Shown: positions 1-6,078 of the stretch, in pieces
Position numbering within the stretch: position 1 is the stretch's first letter
Layout of the letters: each line of letters begins with the position of its first letter
Translations under genes and position numbers: made by a program
Source of the DNA: Sandarakinorhabdus sp.
GTDB lineage: Bacteria; Pseudomonadota; Alphaproteobacteria; Sphingomonadales; Sphingomonadaceae
Assembly (NCBI GenBank): GCA_025458465.1
Contig: JALOSK010000024.1
Location: 1 to 13,431 of the forward strand
DNA: 13,431 nt
Reading direction: 5' to 3'
The notes under the pieces: generated by a model
The model's input: the letters and a program-made list of their open reading frames with translations, nothing else
The model's database searches: none
What the model was told of the DNA's origin: nothing

Positions 1-129
1 CACCTTCCAGCGCTCGCCTTCCTGCACTTCGCGATGGTAACGCTCTTCGTTGGGATAGATATGCTCGTCCATGAAGGCGCGCAGCTTTTCGATCAGGCCT
101 TTGGTCTTGTCGCTATATTCGAAATGCAT
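1..129 (-). CDS. Acyl-CoA dehydrogenase family protein, N-terminal fragment (runs off the window)
   Basis: Only the first 43 codons are inside the window; the gene continues past base 1. The visible protein starts [20 protein letters not shown] and continues with [15 protein letters not shown], the usual N-terminal helix of the ACAD10/11-like group of acyl-CoA dehydrogenases. Those are cytosolic FAD enzymes that introduce an alpha-beta double bond into acyl-CoA thioesters. The ATG at 129 is preceded on the minus strand by a purine-rich AAGGGGAAGG, a good ribosome binding site, which fixes the start. The FAD-binding and catalytic parts lie outside, so substrate cannot be judged. It is the last intact gene on the left side of the repeat region and may belong to a degradative or lipid-metabolism block further left. 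Confidence 0.8.
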   Translation of the reverse strand, partial: MHFEYSDKTKGLIEKLRAFMDEHIYPNEERYHREVQEGERWKV

Positions 130-302
130 GGCGCGCCTTCCCCTTGTGTGAATTACTGCATGTTGCAGCGCACAGGCTGTCACGCCTGACCCTGCTTGGC
201 CACTGGCAAAAAGAAAAGAGCGGGAAATTGCGGAGATTGCGCGCAGCCGGGCGTGATGGACTGGTGCGCGACGCAGTCGGCGGTGAACTGGTCTCTCCCT
301 GA

Positions 303-490
303 TATTCCCTGTTATTTGCTTATTCTGTAGCTTTCGACTGGTCGGCAGTGACCGGGTTGCGCCAATAAACGCAGACTTATCCGTGGATTAGGGCAGCGGT
401 TGACTATCGTTGGGGTTGAATTCCCTATCGCGATAACAGGGAATTCCAATCTCAATAACAGGGAATTTAGTCCGCAGAACCGGGAATCCG
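303..490. repeat. AACAGGGAATT repeats in direct and inverted orientation
   Basis: This stretch has no credible gene but repeats a short word. Plus-strand copies of ATAACAGGGAATT lie at 433-445 and 455-467, 22 bp apart, and a diverged copy ACCGGGAATCC follows about 21 bp later (480-489). Minus-strand copies lie at 303-317 and 418-426. The 418-446 segment is nearly palindromic: GAATTCCCT and AGGGAATTC arms around a self-complementary ATCGCGAT. Spacing near two helical turns suggests protein-binding sites on one face of the DNA, for example sites for a recombinase, transposase or replication initiator. The cognate protein is not in the window. Frames reading through here give low-complexity peptides and I do not treat them as genes. 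Confidence 0.7.
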
Positions 491-547
491 GCACCTCCTT
501 TAGCGAGATCCGGGCCAATTCTGGTCGTCATGCCGCATTCACGTGCT

Positions 548-736
548 CAATAGCGGGACGGCTGCGCCGGGAAGTCGGACGAAAATTGCTCATAGCGGGA
601 TCGATTTGCGCGATATCGCGATGGAGTTTCCCAATAGCGGGATGAAAGTGCGGCATGTTAGAATGAAATTTTACCCTTCTGGGACGCGCGATGGTCATAG
701 CAGGACGAAACATGCGCATAGCGGGATGCGCATTGC
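548..736 (+). repeat. Array of nine degenerate 21-bp repeats (core ATAGCGGGA)
   Basis: The tetramer core GGGA, or a one- or two-base variant of it, recurs at 555, 576, 597, 618, 639, 660, 681, 702 and 723, exactly 21 bp apart each time. The best units (548, 590, 632, 716) share yATAGCGGGAyG, often followed by an A-rich then TTGC segment. Other units are diverged but keep the register without any indel. As 21 is a multiple of three, both strands can be read as seven-residue peptide repeats, but composition and lack of a start signal make coding use unlikely. The array ends right at the stop codon of the dehydrogenase fragment. An iteron-like binding-site array at the end of a mobile element is the best guess; a degenerate plasmid-type origin is the alternative. 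Confidence 0.75.
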
Positions 737-739
737 GGT

Positions 740-880
740 TTATCCGTCAATTGCAGGACCAAGATTGGCATGTGCAACGCCGCCGTCGACCGTGATGGTG
801 TCGCCAACGACATAATCGCCGGCGCGGTTCGCAAGGTAAATGGCAGCACCTGCCATATCCTCGTCCACGCCAATGCGCTT
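740..880 (-). pseudogene. Short-chain dehydrogenase/reductase, C-terminal remnant
   Basis: The minus strand encodes the last 46 or so residues of a classical FabG-like short-chain dehydrogenase: KRIGVDEDMAGAAIYLANRA followed by GDYVVGDTITVDGGVAHANL and a TAA stop at 740-742. The TVDGG motif and the preceding helix are typical of the C-terminal end of the family. Everything upstream is missing: the Rossmann TGxxxGIG motif and the Ser-Tyr-Lys active site, roughly 200 residues. Homology stops abruptly at about 880, where tRNA sequence begins. No enzyme can be made from this; it is a truncated gene at a recombination junction. The coding frame stays open a little way into the tRNA part by chance. 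Confidence 0.8.
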
Positions 881-960
881 TGCCGGAGTGGTCGATAGCG
901 ACGGTCTCGAAAACCGTTGTGCCTTTACGGGTACTGTGGGTTCGTATCCCACCCTTTCAG
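881..960 (+). pseudogene. Degenerate tRNA-Ser(CGA) lacking the 5' acceptor strand
   Basis: The D-arm region (882-899, GGAGTGGTCGAT loop) is followed by an anticodon stem ACGGT/ACCGT (901-905, 913-917) around CTCGAAA, giving anticodon CGA for serine. A long variable arm follows with a GTGCC/GGTAC stem (919-923, 930-934), as expected for tRNA-Ser, then a T-stem GTGGG/CCCAC (936-940, 948-952), a 3' acceptor strand CCTTTCA and discriminator G at 960. The seven bases before the D-arm (TGCGCTT) do not pair with the 3' strand and instead match the dehydrogenase remnant. The T-loop reads TTCGTAT, with T at the nearly invariant A58, and one D-stem pair is mismatched. A functional tRNA is unlikely. It looks like an attachment-site scar. 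Confidence 0.75.
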
Positions 961-1202
961 TTACGTTACGTTTAAACTATTGAACGTTGATGATGTTATG
1001 GGAGAATTTTAGCCCATCCGCTCAAGTTTCACCACTGCTTGCAAAGGTCCAGCAAGGCTGGCCTGTTCGGCGACTGCGGAAATGTCGGCCCGTGCTTCCA
1101 ATGGCTGGCAGCGCCACTGGAACCGCCGCCTGCTGATGATCTGACGGCGTGGTTGCATGGCACCGCGCAATCGCCGCTGGTAATGGCGTATCCGCCGGGC
1201 GA
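961..1202. other. Gap between tRNA scar and TonB receptor, no gene seen
   Basis: The first 60 bases are clearly AT-richer than the surroundings (ttacgttacgtttaaactattg). The rest is GC-rich with no start codon, ribosome binding site or recognisable motif. One minus-strand frame ends in a protein-like stretch (EARADISAVAEQASLAGPLQ) before a TAA at about 1013, but nothing upstream in that frame looks coding. I assign no function. Confidence 0.4.
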
Positions 1203-3263
1203 TCAGAAGGCGCGCCGTGCGCGGAGGAACACCGCGCCCGGAACATCGACACCGAAAAGCTGCACCGCATCAAGCTGTGTCGTGCTGCGCAGCCCCGGAT
1301 AGAATTCGCGCACGCGGTCGCGCCGGAAATTGGTGATGTTGGTGGCCTGCGCGAAAAGTGTCCATGCCGGTGTCGGTCGCCATTCCCACGACAGGTCAAC
1401 GACAGCAGCGCGGTTGATGGTCTGGATCTCGTTGATGAAGAAGCTGGCCTCCCGGCTGCCGCTCGTCACCGCCACGGTCCAGGTCGAGCGCAGCTTCGGC
1501 ATATCATTGGTGAGCGTGAAGGTGCCCGTAAACGGGCGATCACGTGAGATCAGGCGCGGCGTCAGCGTGGTGGGATCAAGCACTTCAGAGGCAATCCATT
1601 GCGCCCGCCCCTTGAACTGGCCGCCGCGCATGCCGAGCCGCGCCAACGGCAGTGTGAGCTCACCAATGACAGTGGTGCGGCGCCCGCGCGGGATGTTGCC
1701 GGGTGCATTCAGGCCATTAACCGGCACGATATCGACCAGCTGGGTGAGCTGCGCGTGACGGGCCGTCAGCGACGCAACCCCGCTCGACCAGAAGCGCTGT
1801 TCGGCCACGATCTCCACCACCCAGCGCCGCTCGGGCTGGAGGCGGGCGTTGCCGGCGCTGACAATGCCGGTGTTGAGATTGGCCGTCGCGACAAAATCCG
1901 GGAAATTCAGCTGCCCGACCTCTCGCTCCAACCGCCCGCGCAGCTGAAGCCTGGGCGTTGCCGACCAGGCTGCGGTCAGGCGCGGCTTGGGGAACAGGAA
2001 CGAGGCTTGCAGGCCATCCGGCCCCCGCTGCAGGATGGACGAGGCTTCGACCCGCAGGCCAGCTTCGAGCACAAGCCCTGCCGAAGGCTGCCAGTTTGCC
2101 GACGCAAACGCCTCGCCGCGCCGTTCGCGCACGCGTACGTCGGCATTGGGCAACGTCACGTTGGCTCCGTCCAGTGCCAACTGGGTGTTGCCATCGAGAA
2201 AGTTCAGAGTCGCTTCGGCCCCGCCTTCGATGGTCAGCCCGCGGCTCGCCGTGAACAGCAGCGTGCCGCGCAGCACCGTCTCGCCGGTGGTGCGCTTCTG
2301 GATGAAGTCTCGCTGAGCCCCGCCGAAATCCGATTGGGCGCGGTAGGTTTGCGTGCGTAGCGCTTGCAAGGCCACCAACTTCAGTTGCAGGTCCCGGCCG
2401 AGCGGCCGCACCAGATCGGCGCCCAGTTCGCCGCCAATGCGTTTCGTGTCTTCCAGCGTGGTGGCAATGCCAAGGCTGGCCGGAAAACGATAGTCATATT
2501 GCTCGGTCTTGTCGGTCGTGCTGCGGTCGAGCGCTGCGTTCAGCCGCAGCAATCCGCCCAGCGCCGGTGCATTGTAGCCGAGCCGGGCCTCCATGGTCTG
2601 GTCAAGATCGCGCTTGTAGGCGGCGGCGTCCTCGCGCTGTGCGCCATCGGCACCGGTCAGGCGCAGCACGCCCCATCCCTGTTCGCCGCCATCCTTGTTG
2701 GTGTATCGCAACGATCCGGTTAGCGCACGTTCGCCCTGGCGCCGGGCCTAGTCGATCTGCAGGTTGGGTGCAATGCGGCCATAGCGATAGATATAGGCCG
2801 AGCCCGTTGCCGCCGCTTCGGTGCGTGCCGCTGCGCGCAGCACGACATTGGCGAGCAGGGCGCGCCCCTACATGTCGACCTGGCCGGCGCCGCCACGGAT
2901 GATCTCGATCTTGTCCACGCTGGACGCCGGTATCCGGCGCAACTGGCTTTCCAGCGTGTCGGATTTGGCCGAGGGGCGCTGGCCATCGACCAGCACATTG
3001 CCTGCCGCGCCGCCAAAGCCGCGCACCGCCTCGCCGGGATCAAAAGTGAAGCCTGGCAGGCGGGCCAGCATGTCGAACGCCGTGTTGACTTGCGCCGTCG
3101 CAAAGAAGGCCGCCGGAAAGCCTATGCGGCCGTTCGCTGACGCGACCGGGCTTGTCGCTGCAGCCTCCGCAGCCGGGGCGTTGTCGATGGGTGGCATGAA
3201 GCTTTCGTGATCTAGAGTGATTGAAGGAGCCGCCACCGGGTCCTGCTAGGAGCCTGAAGCCAT
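1203..3263 (-). pseudogene. TonB-dependent outer-membrane receptor interrupted by amber codons
   Basis: One continuous minus-strand frame carries a TonB-receptor plug (LVDGQRPSAKSDTLESQLRR, then IPASSVDKIEIIRGGAGQVDM) and a long beta-barrel ending in FLRARRAF, the terminal-Phe signal for outer-membrane assembly. Intact receptors of this family import siderophores, sugars or other large nutrients using TonB energy. The frame is broken by TAG at 2868-2870 and 2748-2750. Both fall where glutamine is expected (QVDM-stop-GRAL and LQID-stop-ARRQG), so each fits a single CAG to TAG change, with no frameshift between them. A third TAG at 3246-3248 lies just upstream, after an ATG at 3261-3263, and no signal peptide is visible in any upstream frame, so the 5' end is also damaged. 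TAG ends several healthy genes in this window, so read-through is unlikely. The uninterrupted piece from 2711 down lacks the plug. Confidence 0.85.
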
Positions 3264-3383
3264 CGGCGCGCCTATCGCAGCGGCTCGTCGCTGTCGAGAG
3301 ACCGGCCAACCGGTTGAACCTGGCGCTGTCGATCCAGCCCGCCGAACCTGAAGAATCGCCAGAACAGTGCCGCCAGACTTGGC

Positions 3384-3409
3384 CGCGGCGGCTCGTTCAA
3401 GCCGCCGCG
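3384..3409 (-). terminator. GC-rich hairpin spanning the superoxide dismutase stop codon
   Basis: CGCGGCGGCT (3384-3393) and AGCCGCCGCG (3400-3409) form a perfect 10-bp stem with a 6-base loop that contains the dismutase stop codon (3397-3399). No T-run follows on the minus strand, so it is not a canonical intrinsic terminator. It could pause polymerase, protect the mRNA 3' end, or reflect GC-rich alanine codons. Confidence 0.4.
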
Positions 3410-4056
3410 ATCCTGTGCAGTCGGCCGGCCTCGCGCCAGTCGATCACCTTCATGAAGGCATCGACATAGGCGCCGGCATTGGCACCATAATCCATGTGGT
3501 AGGCGTGCTCATACATGTCGAGTGCCAGCAGCGGTGTCGATCCAGCCAGCGTCATCGTGTGATCGGCTGCCCATTGGTTGGTCAGCCGGTGGTCCCGCGC
3601 GCTCCACGTCAGCAGCACCCAGCCCGAACCGCCCCCAAGCGCCTTGCCCATCGCCGCAAACTCACTGCGCCAGCGCTCGTGCGAGCCAAAGTCCCGCTCG
3701 ATGGCGGCGGCCAGCGCCGCATCCGGCCGGTTCGCCTGGCCAAAGCCGGCAAAATACAGCTCGTGCAGGATCATCGAGTTCCACGCCAGCAGCTCTTCGC
3801 GCTTCAGCCCGTTCAACTGAAAGCCGGGCGCCGCTGCGGGATCAAGCGCTGAAAATGCCTGCTGAATCTGGCCAAGCCGCCGCACGGCACCGCCATAATT
3901 ATTTTGATGGTGACTGGTCAGCAGTCGGGAAGACAGTCCGGGGATTGTCGCCGGATCAAAAGCCAGGGGGCGGGGCGTGAACGCTGGCGCGGGCTGCGCA
4001 GCGGCGCCTGTGCCCGCCAGCAGCGCCGCCGGCAGCAAACAGGCTGCGCCGGTCAA
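3397..4056 (-). CDS. Fe/Mn-family superoxide dismutase, signal-peptide frame disrupted
   Basis: Encodes a complete Fe/Mn superoxide dismutase domain, which converts superoxide to oxygen and hydrogen peroxide. It belongs to the divergent branch with SHHQNNYGGAV near the N terminus and MILHELYF in place of the usual WNHTFYW. Probable metal ligands, numbering from the TTG at 4056, are His49 or His50, His98, Asp180 and His184 (DMYEHAYHMDYG). The open frame begins only at a TTG with no ribosome binding site of its own. A better start lies at 4069: an ATG with GAGGAG seven bases upstream, opening MTAEFDRRSLFAAGGAA, a textbook Tat signal, but in another frame. Losing one base between about 4013 and 4036 would explain it; repaired, the protein would be a Tat-exported periplasmic dismutase. 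Either the gene is inactivated or the sequence has an error. Initiation at TTG could still give a protein with a weak hydrophobic leader. Confidence 0.75.
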   Translation of the reverse strand: MTGAACLLPAALLAGTGAAAQPAPAFTPRPLAFDPATIPGLSSRLLTSHHQNNYGGAVRRLGQIQQAFSALDPAAAPGFQLNGLKREELLAWNSMILHELYFAGFGQANRPDAALAAAIERDFGSHERWRSEFAAMGKALGGGSGWVLLTWSARDHRLTNQWAADHTMTLAGSTPLLALDMYEHAYHMDYGANAGAYVDAFMKVIDWREAGRLHRIAAA

Positions 4057-4069
4057 ATTCGGCCGTCAT
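4057..4069 (-). other. Orphaned start and Tat-signal beginning of the dismutase gene
   Basis: The ATG at 4067-4069 has a strong Shine-Dalgarno (GAGGAG, minus strand, about 4077-4082). It opens the twin-arginine sequence DRRSLF, which continues out of frame into the dismutase start region as far as about 4016. It is recorded separately because the translation signal and the enzyme domain are in different frames. Confidence 0.65.
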
Positions 4070-4262
4070 GTCTCGATCTCCTCAGCAGCGAACACGCGCG
4101 GAGAGTAAGGGCCATCCGAAAAGCCGTCTACCGCGTGGATGCCACAATGTCGTCGAGCGCTGACGGGCGTCCAGCGCGAAGGGCGAGGCAGCAGCATAGT
4201 TCGTTCCAGTGGCAACCTCAGCGCTCTCACCGAGTACCACCATTCGTGAGAAATATCAGAAC

Positions 4263-4288
4263 AAAGATAGTGACTGATTACTATCTTT
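4263..4288. promoter_or_regulatory. Probable TetR operator: 26-bp inverted repeat
   Basis: AAAGATAGT (4263-4271) and ACTATCTTT (4280-4288) are perfect inverted arms separated by 8 bp, ending 15 bp before the tetR start. Length, symmetry and position match an operator for the adjacent TetR-family repressor. It overlaps the presumed -35 region of the tetR operon, so binding would shut off the whole efflux operon, including tetR. Confidence 0.75.
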
Positions 4289-4298
4289 TGGATATACT
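4269..4298 (+). promoter_or_regulatory. Candidate promoter of the tetR efflux operon
   Basis: TATACT at 4293-4298 resembles a -10 element, with a weak -35 (TAGTGA, 4269-4274) 18 bp upstream inside the inverted repeat. Transcription would then start at about the ATG at 4304. No Shine-Dalgarno precedes that ATG, so the message may be leaderless. The assignment is by pattern only. Confidence 0.4.
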
Positions 4299-4303
4299 GC
4301 GTC

Positions 4304-4900
4304 ATGACCCGAACGAAACTTCCGGCCGATTTGCGCCGCGCCGCAACCGTTCAGACGGTCATAACCCTCGCGGCGTCGATCAATCCGGCAGATATCACCA
4401 CCGCGCAGATCGCGGCGCACATGGGCGTCACCCAAGGGGCGCTGTTTCGCCACTTTGCCGACAAGCAGGCGGTGTGGGCAGCAGTGATGGACTGGACAGC
4501 CGAAACGCTGTTGGCCCGCATCGACGCCGCCACCGGTGCGACGCCGATCGATAGGCTGCATGCGATGTTTTCAATTCATATCGATTTTGTCGTCGAGTTT
4601 GCCGGCGTGCCGCGCATCCTGTTCGGCGAACTGCAACGCGATGGCGGCGCCCCCGGCAAAGCGCGGGTCCTGGCGCTCATGGGTGCCTATCGCGGTCGCG
4701 TGGTGGGTCTGCTTGAGCTTGCCAAGGCACAGGGACAGATTGCGGTGGAAACCGATACCGCCGCTGCAGCCACGCTGTTTCTGGGCATGGTGCAGGGCCT
4801 TGTGATGCAGGCGATGGCAGCCGATGATTTCAGCGCAATGCCCGTTGTTTCAAAAGGCCTGTTCGCGGTTTACCGGGACGGGCTGGGGATGGCCCCATGA
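4304..4900 (+). CDS. TetR/AcrR-family transcriptional regulator
   Basis: A 198-residue protein of normal TetR length. The N-terminal helix-turn-helix is visible at about residues 28-60 (ITTAQIAAHMGVTQGALFRH, then FADKQAVW). The rest is the variable all-helical ligand-binding and dimerisation domain. It is the first gene of a four-gene unit: its TGA overlaps the ATG of the adaptor gene (ATGA at 4897-4900), so translation is coupled. A perfect inverted repeat just upstream (4263-4288) is the expected operator. I infer that it represses itself and the ABC efflux genes until a ligand, probably an exported compound, binds. The ATG has no ribosome binding site, but the family alignment (MTRTKLPADLRRAATVQTVI) favours this start. 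The ligand is unknown. Confidence 0.9.
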   Translation: MTRTKLPADLRRAATVQTVITLAASINPADITTAQIAAHMGVTQGALFRHFADKQAVWAAVMDWTAETLLARIDAATGATPIDRLHAMFSIHIDFVVEFAGVPRILFGELQRDGGAPGKARVLALMGAYRGRVVGLLELAKAQGQIAVETDTAAAATLFLGMVQGLVMQAMAADDFSAMPVVSKGLFAVYRDGLGMAP

Positions 4901-6078
4901 ACGTGCCATTCAAGATGGGCCGCCGCGGCTGGACCTTGCTGGCAGTGCTGCTGCCGCTGCTGTTGCTGTTTGCCTGGGTTGCCTTTCGGTCCGGCCCGCT
5001 GGCGCCGACTGATGTCACGGTCGCGAAGGTTGAAAGCCGCCGGATTGCGCCGGCGATGTTCGGCATCGGGACCGTGGAGGCGCGTTACACCCAGAAAGTC
5101 GGGCCGACTGCTGCCGGCCGCGTCAGCAGCGTCGCCGTCGACGTCGGTGACAGAGTGCAGGCGGGGCAGGTGCTGGCGCAGATCGACCCGATCGACCTCG
5201 ACCAGCGGATCGATGCCGCGGCCGGCGGCACCGCCCGATCGGCCGCACTGGAACAGGCAGCAGCGGCACAAATCACCGACGCCAAGGCCCGTGTTGCGCT
5301 GGCAGCCGCGCAGGCTGCGCGGACAGAGCAATTGAAAAAGAACGGCTGGGTCACCACTGCCTTGCTCGATCAACGGCGGCAGGAACTTGCCGCTGCCCAG
5401 GCCGGCCTCGCCGCCGCCCAGGCCAATCGCGGCGCCGCTGCGATGGATCGCAGGCGCCTTGGGGCAGAGCGTGCCGCGTTGGTTGAACAACGATCCAATC
5501 TGCGCCTTGTTGCGCCGCACGCCGGGCTGGTGGTGCGCAGATCGGCAGAGCCGGGCACGACCGTGGTGGCCGGGCAAGCGGTGATCGAAATCATCGATCC
5601 AGCGCAATTGTGGATCAATGCGCGCTTTGATCAGACCCAGTCGGCAGGTCTGGCGGCGGGGCTGCCGGTGCGGATCACCCTGCGTTCGCGGCCCGATACG
5701 CCGATTTCGGGCACGATCGAGCGCGTTGAGCCCATGGCGGATGCCCTGACAGAAGAAGTGCTGGCCAAGGCCGGATTCGCCATCAGAGACAAGCTGCCGT
5801 CGATCGGCGAGCTTGCCGAAGTCACGGTCGCCCTGCCTGCGGGCAAAGCCGCGCCGGCGGTTCCCAATGCCGCCGTGCACCGTTTTGATGGCGTGACCGG
5901 CGTGTGGGTGATCCGCGATAGCGGCCTTGAATTTGCCCCCGTCGCGCTGGGCGCGCAGGATCTGGCCGGTTGGGTGCAGGTGCTGAACGGGCTTGCGGTT
6001 GGCGACCGGATTGTCGTTCACAGCGCGAAGGCGCTGAAGGCCAACAGCCGGTTCAGCATCGTTGACAGCCTGCCATGA
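4897..6078 (+). CDS. HlyD/MacA-family periplasmic adaptor of an ABC exporter
   Basis: A 393-residue membrane fusion protein. One transmembrane helix at about residues 12-30 (WTLLAVLLPLLLLFAWVAF) anchors it in the inner membrane. A split lipoyl (barrel-sandwich) domain follows: first half near residues 67-97 (VGPTAAGRVSSVAVDVGDRV), second half after about residue 200 (LRLVAPHAGLVVRR). Between them is an alanine- and glutamine-rich helical hairpin (about 100-195) of the type that reaches the outer-membrane channel. A beta-barrel and membrane-proximal region end the protein. Such adaptors link an inner-membrane pump to a TolC-like channel; none is encoded in the window. The start overlaps the tetR stop and the TGA overlaps the permease ATG (6075-6078), a tightly coupled operon. 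The substrate cannot be told from the sequence. Confidence 0.9.
   Translation: MNVPFKMGRRGWTLLAVLLPLLLLFAWVAFRSGPLAPTDVTVAKVESRRIAPAMFGIGTVEARYTQKVGPTAAGRVSSVAVDVGDRVQAGQVLAQIDPIDLDQRIDAAAGGTARSAALEQAAAAQITDAKARVALAAAQAARTEQLKKNGWVTTALLDQRRQELAAAQAGLAAAQANRGAAAMDRRRLGAERAALVEQRSNLRLVAPHAGLVVRRSAEPGTTVVAGQAVIEIIDPAQLWINARFDQTQSAGLAAGLPVRITLRSRPDTPISGTIERVEPMADALTEEVLAKAGFAIRDKLPSIGELAEVTVALPAGKAAPAVPNAAVHRFDGVTGVWVIRDSGLEFAPVALGAQDLAGWVQVLNGLAVGDRIVVHSAKALKANSRFSIVDSLP

Noticed and set aside
418..446. Homing-endonuclease or engineered I-SceI-like site
   Set aside because: The ATAACAGGG word resembles it by chance; the rest of the 18-bp site is absent, and the same word recurs as a natural repeat.
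548..736. CRISPR array
   Set aside because: The period is only 21 bp with no separate constant repeat and variable spacer, units diverge throughout, and no cas gene is visible.
543..815. Open frame over the 21-bp array giving seven-residue repeats (and the matching minus-strand frame)
   Set aside because: Both strands stay open because the period is a multiple of three; there is no ribosome binding site, composition is unlike the real genes, and the frame runs into the antisense of the dehydrogenase remnant.
1014..1110. Protein-like minus-strand tail ending at about 1013
   Set aside because: Only about 30 residues look protein-like, no upstream continuation or family match is visible, so it may be chance.
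1022..1399. Minus-strand 125-residue open frame after the TonB receptor
   Set aside because: Overlaps the receptor end in another frame, is rich in Arg, Ser, Pro and Cys without motifs, and has no start signal.
1599..2360. Large plus-strand frame opposite the TonB receptor
   Set aside because: Shadow of the receptor's codon bias; composition is typical of antisense reading and no motif is present.
2748..2870. Amber reassignment or programmed read-through in the TonB receptor
   Set aside because: TAG ends five apparently healthy genes in this same window, and no suppressor tRNA or recoding element is seen.
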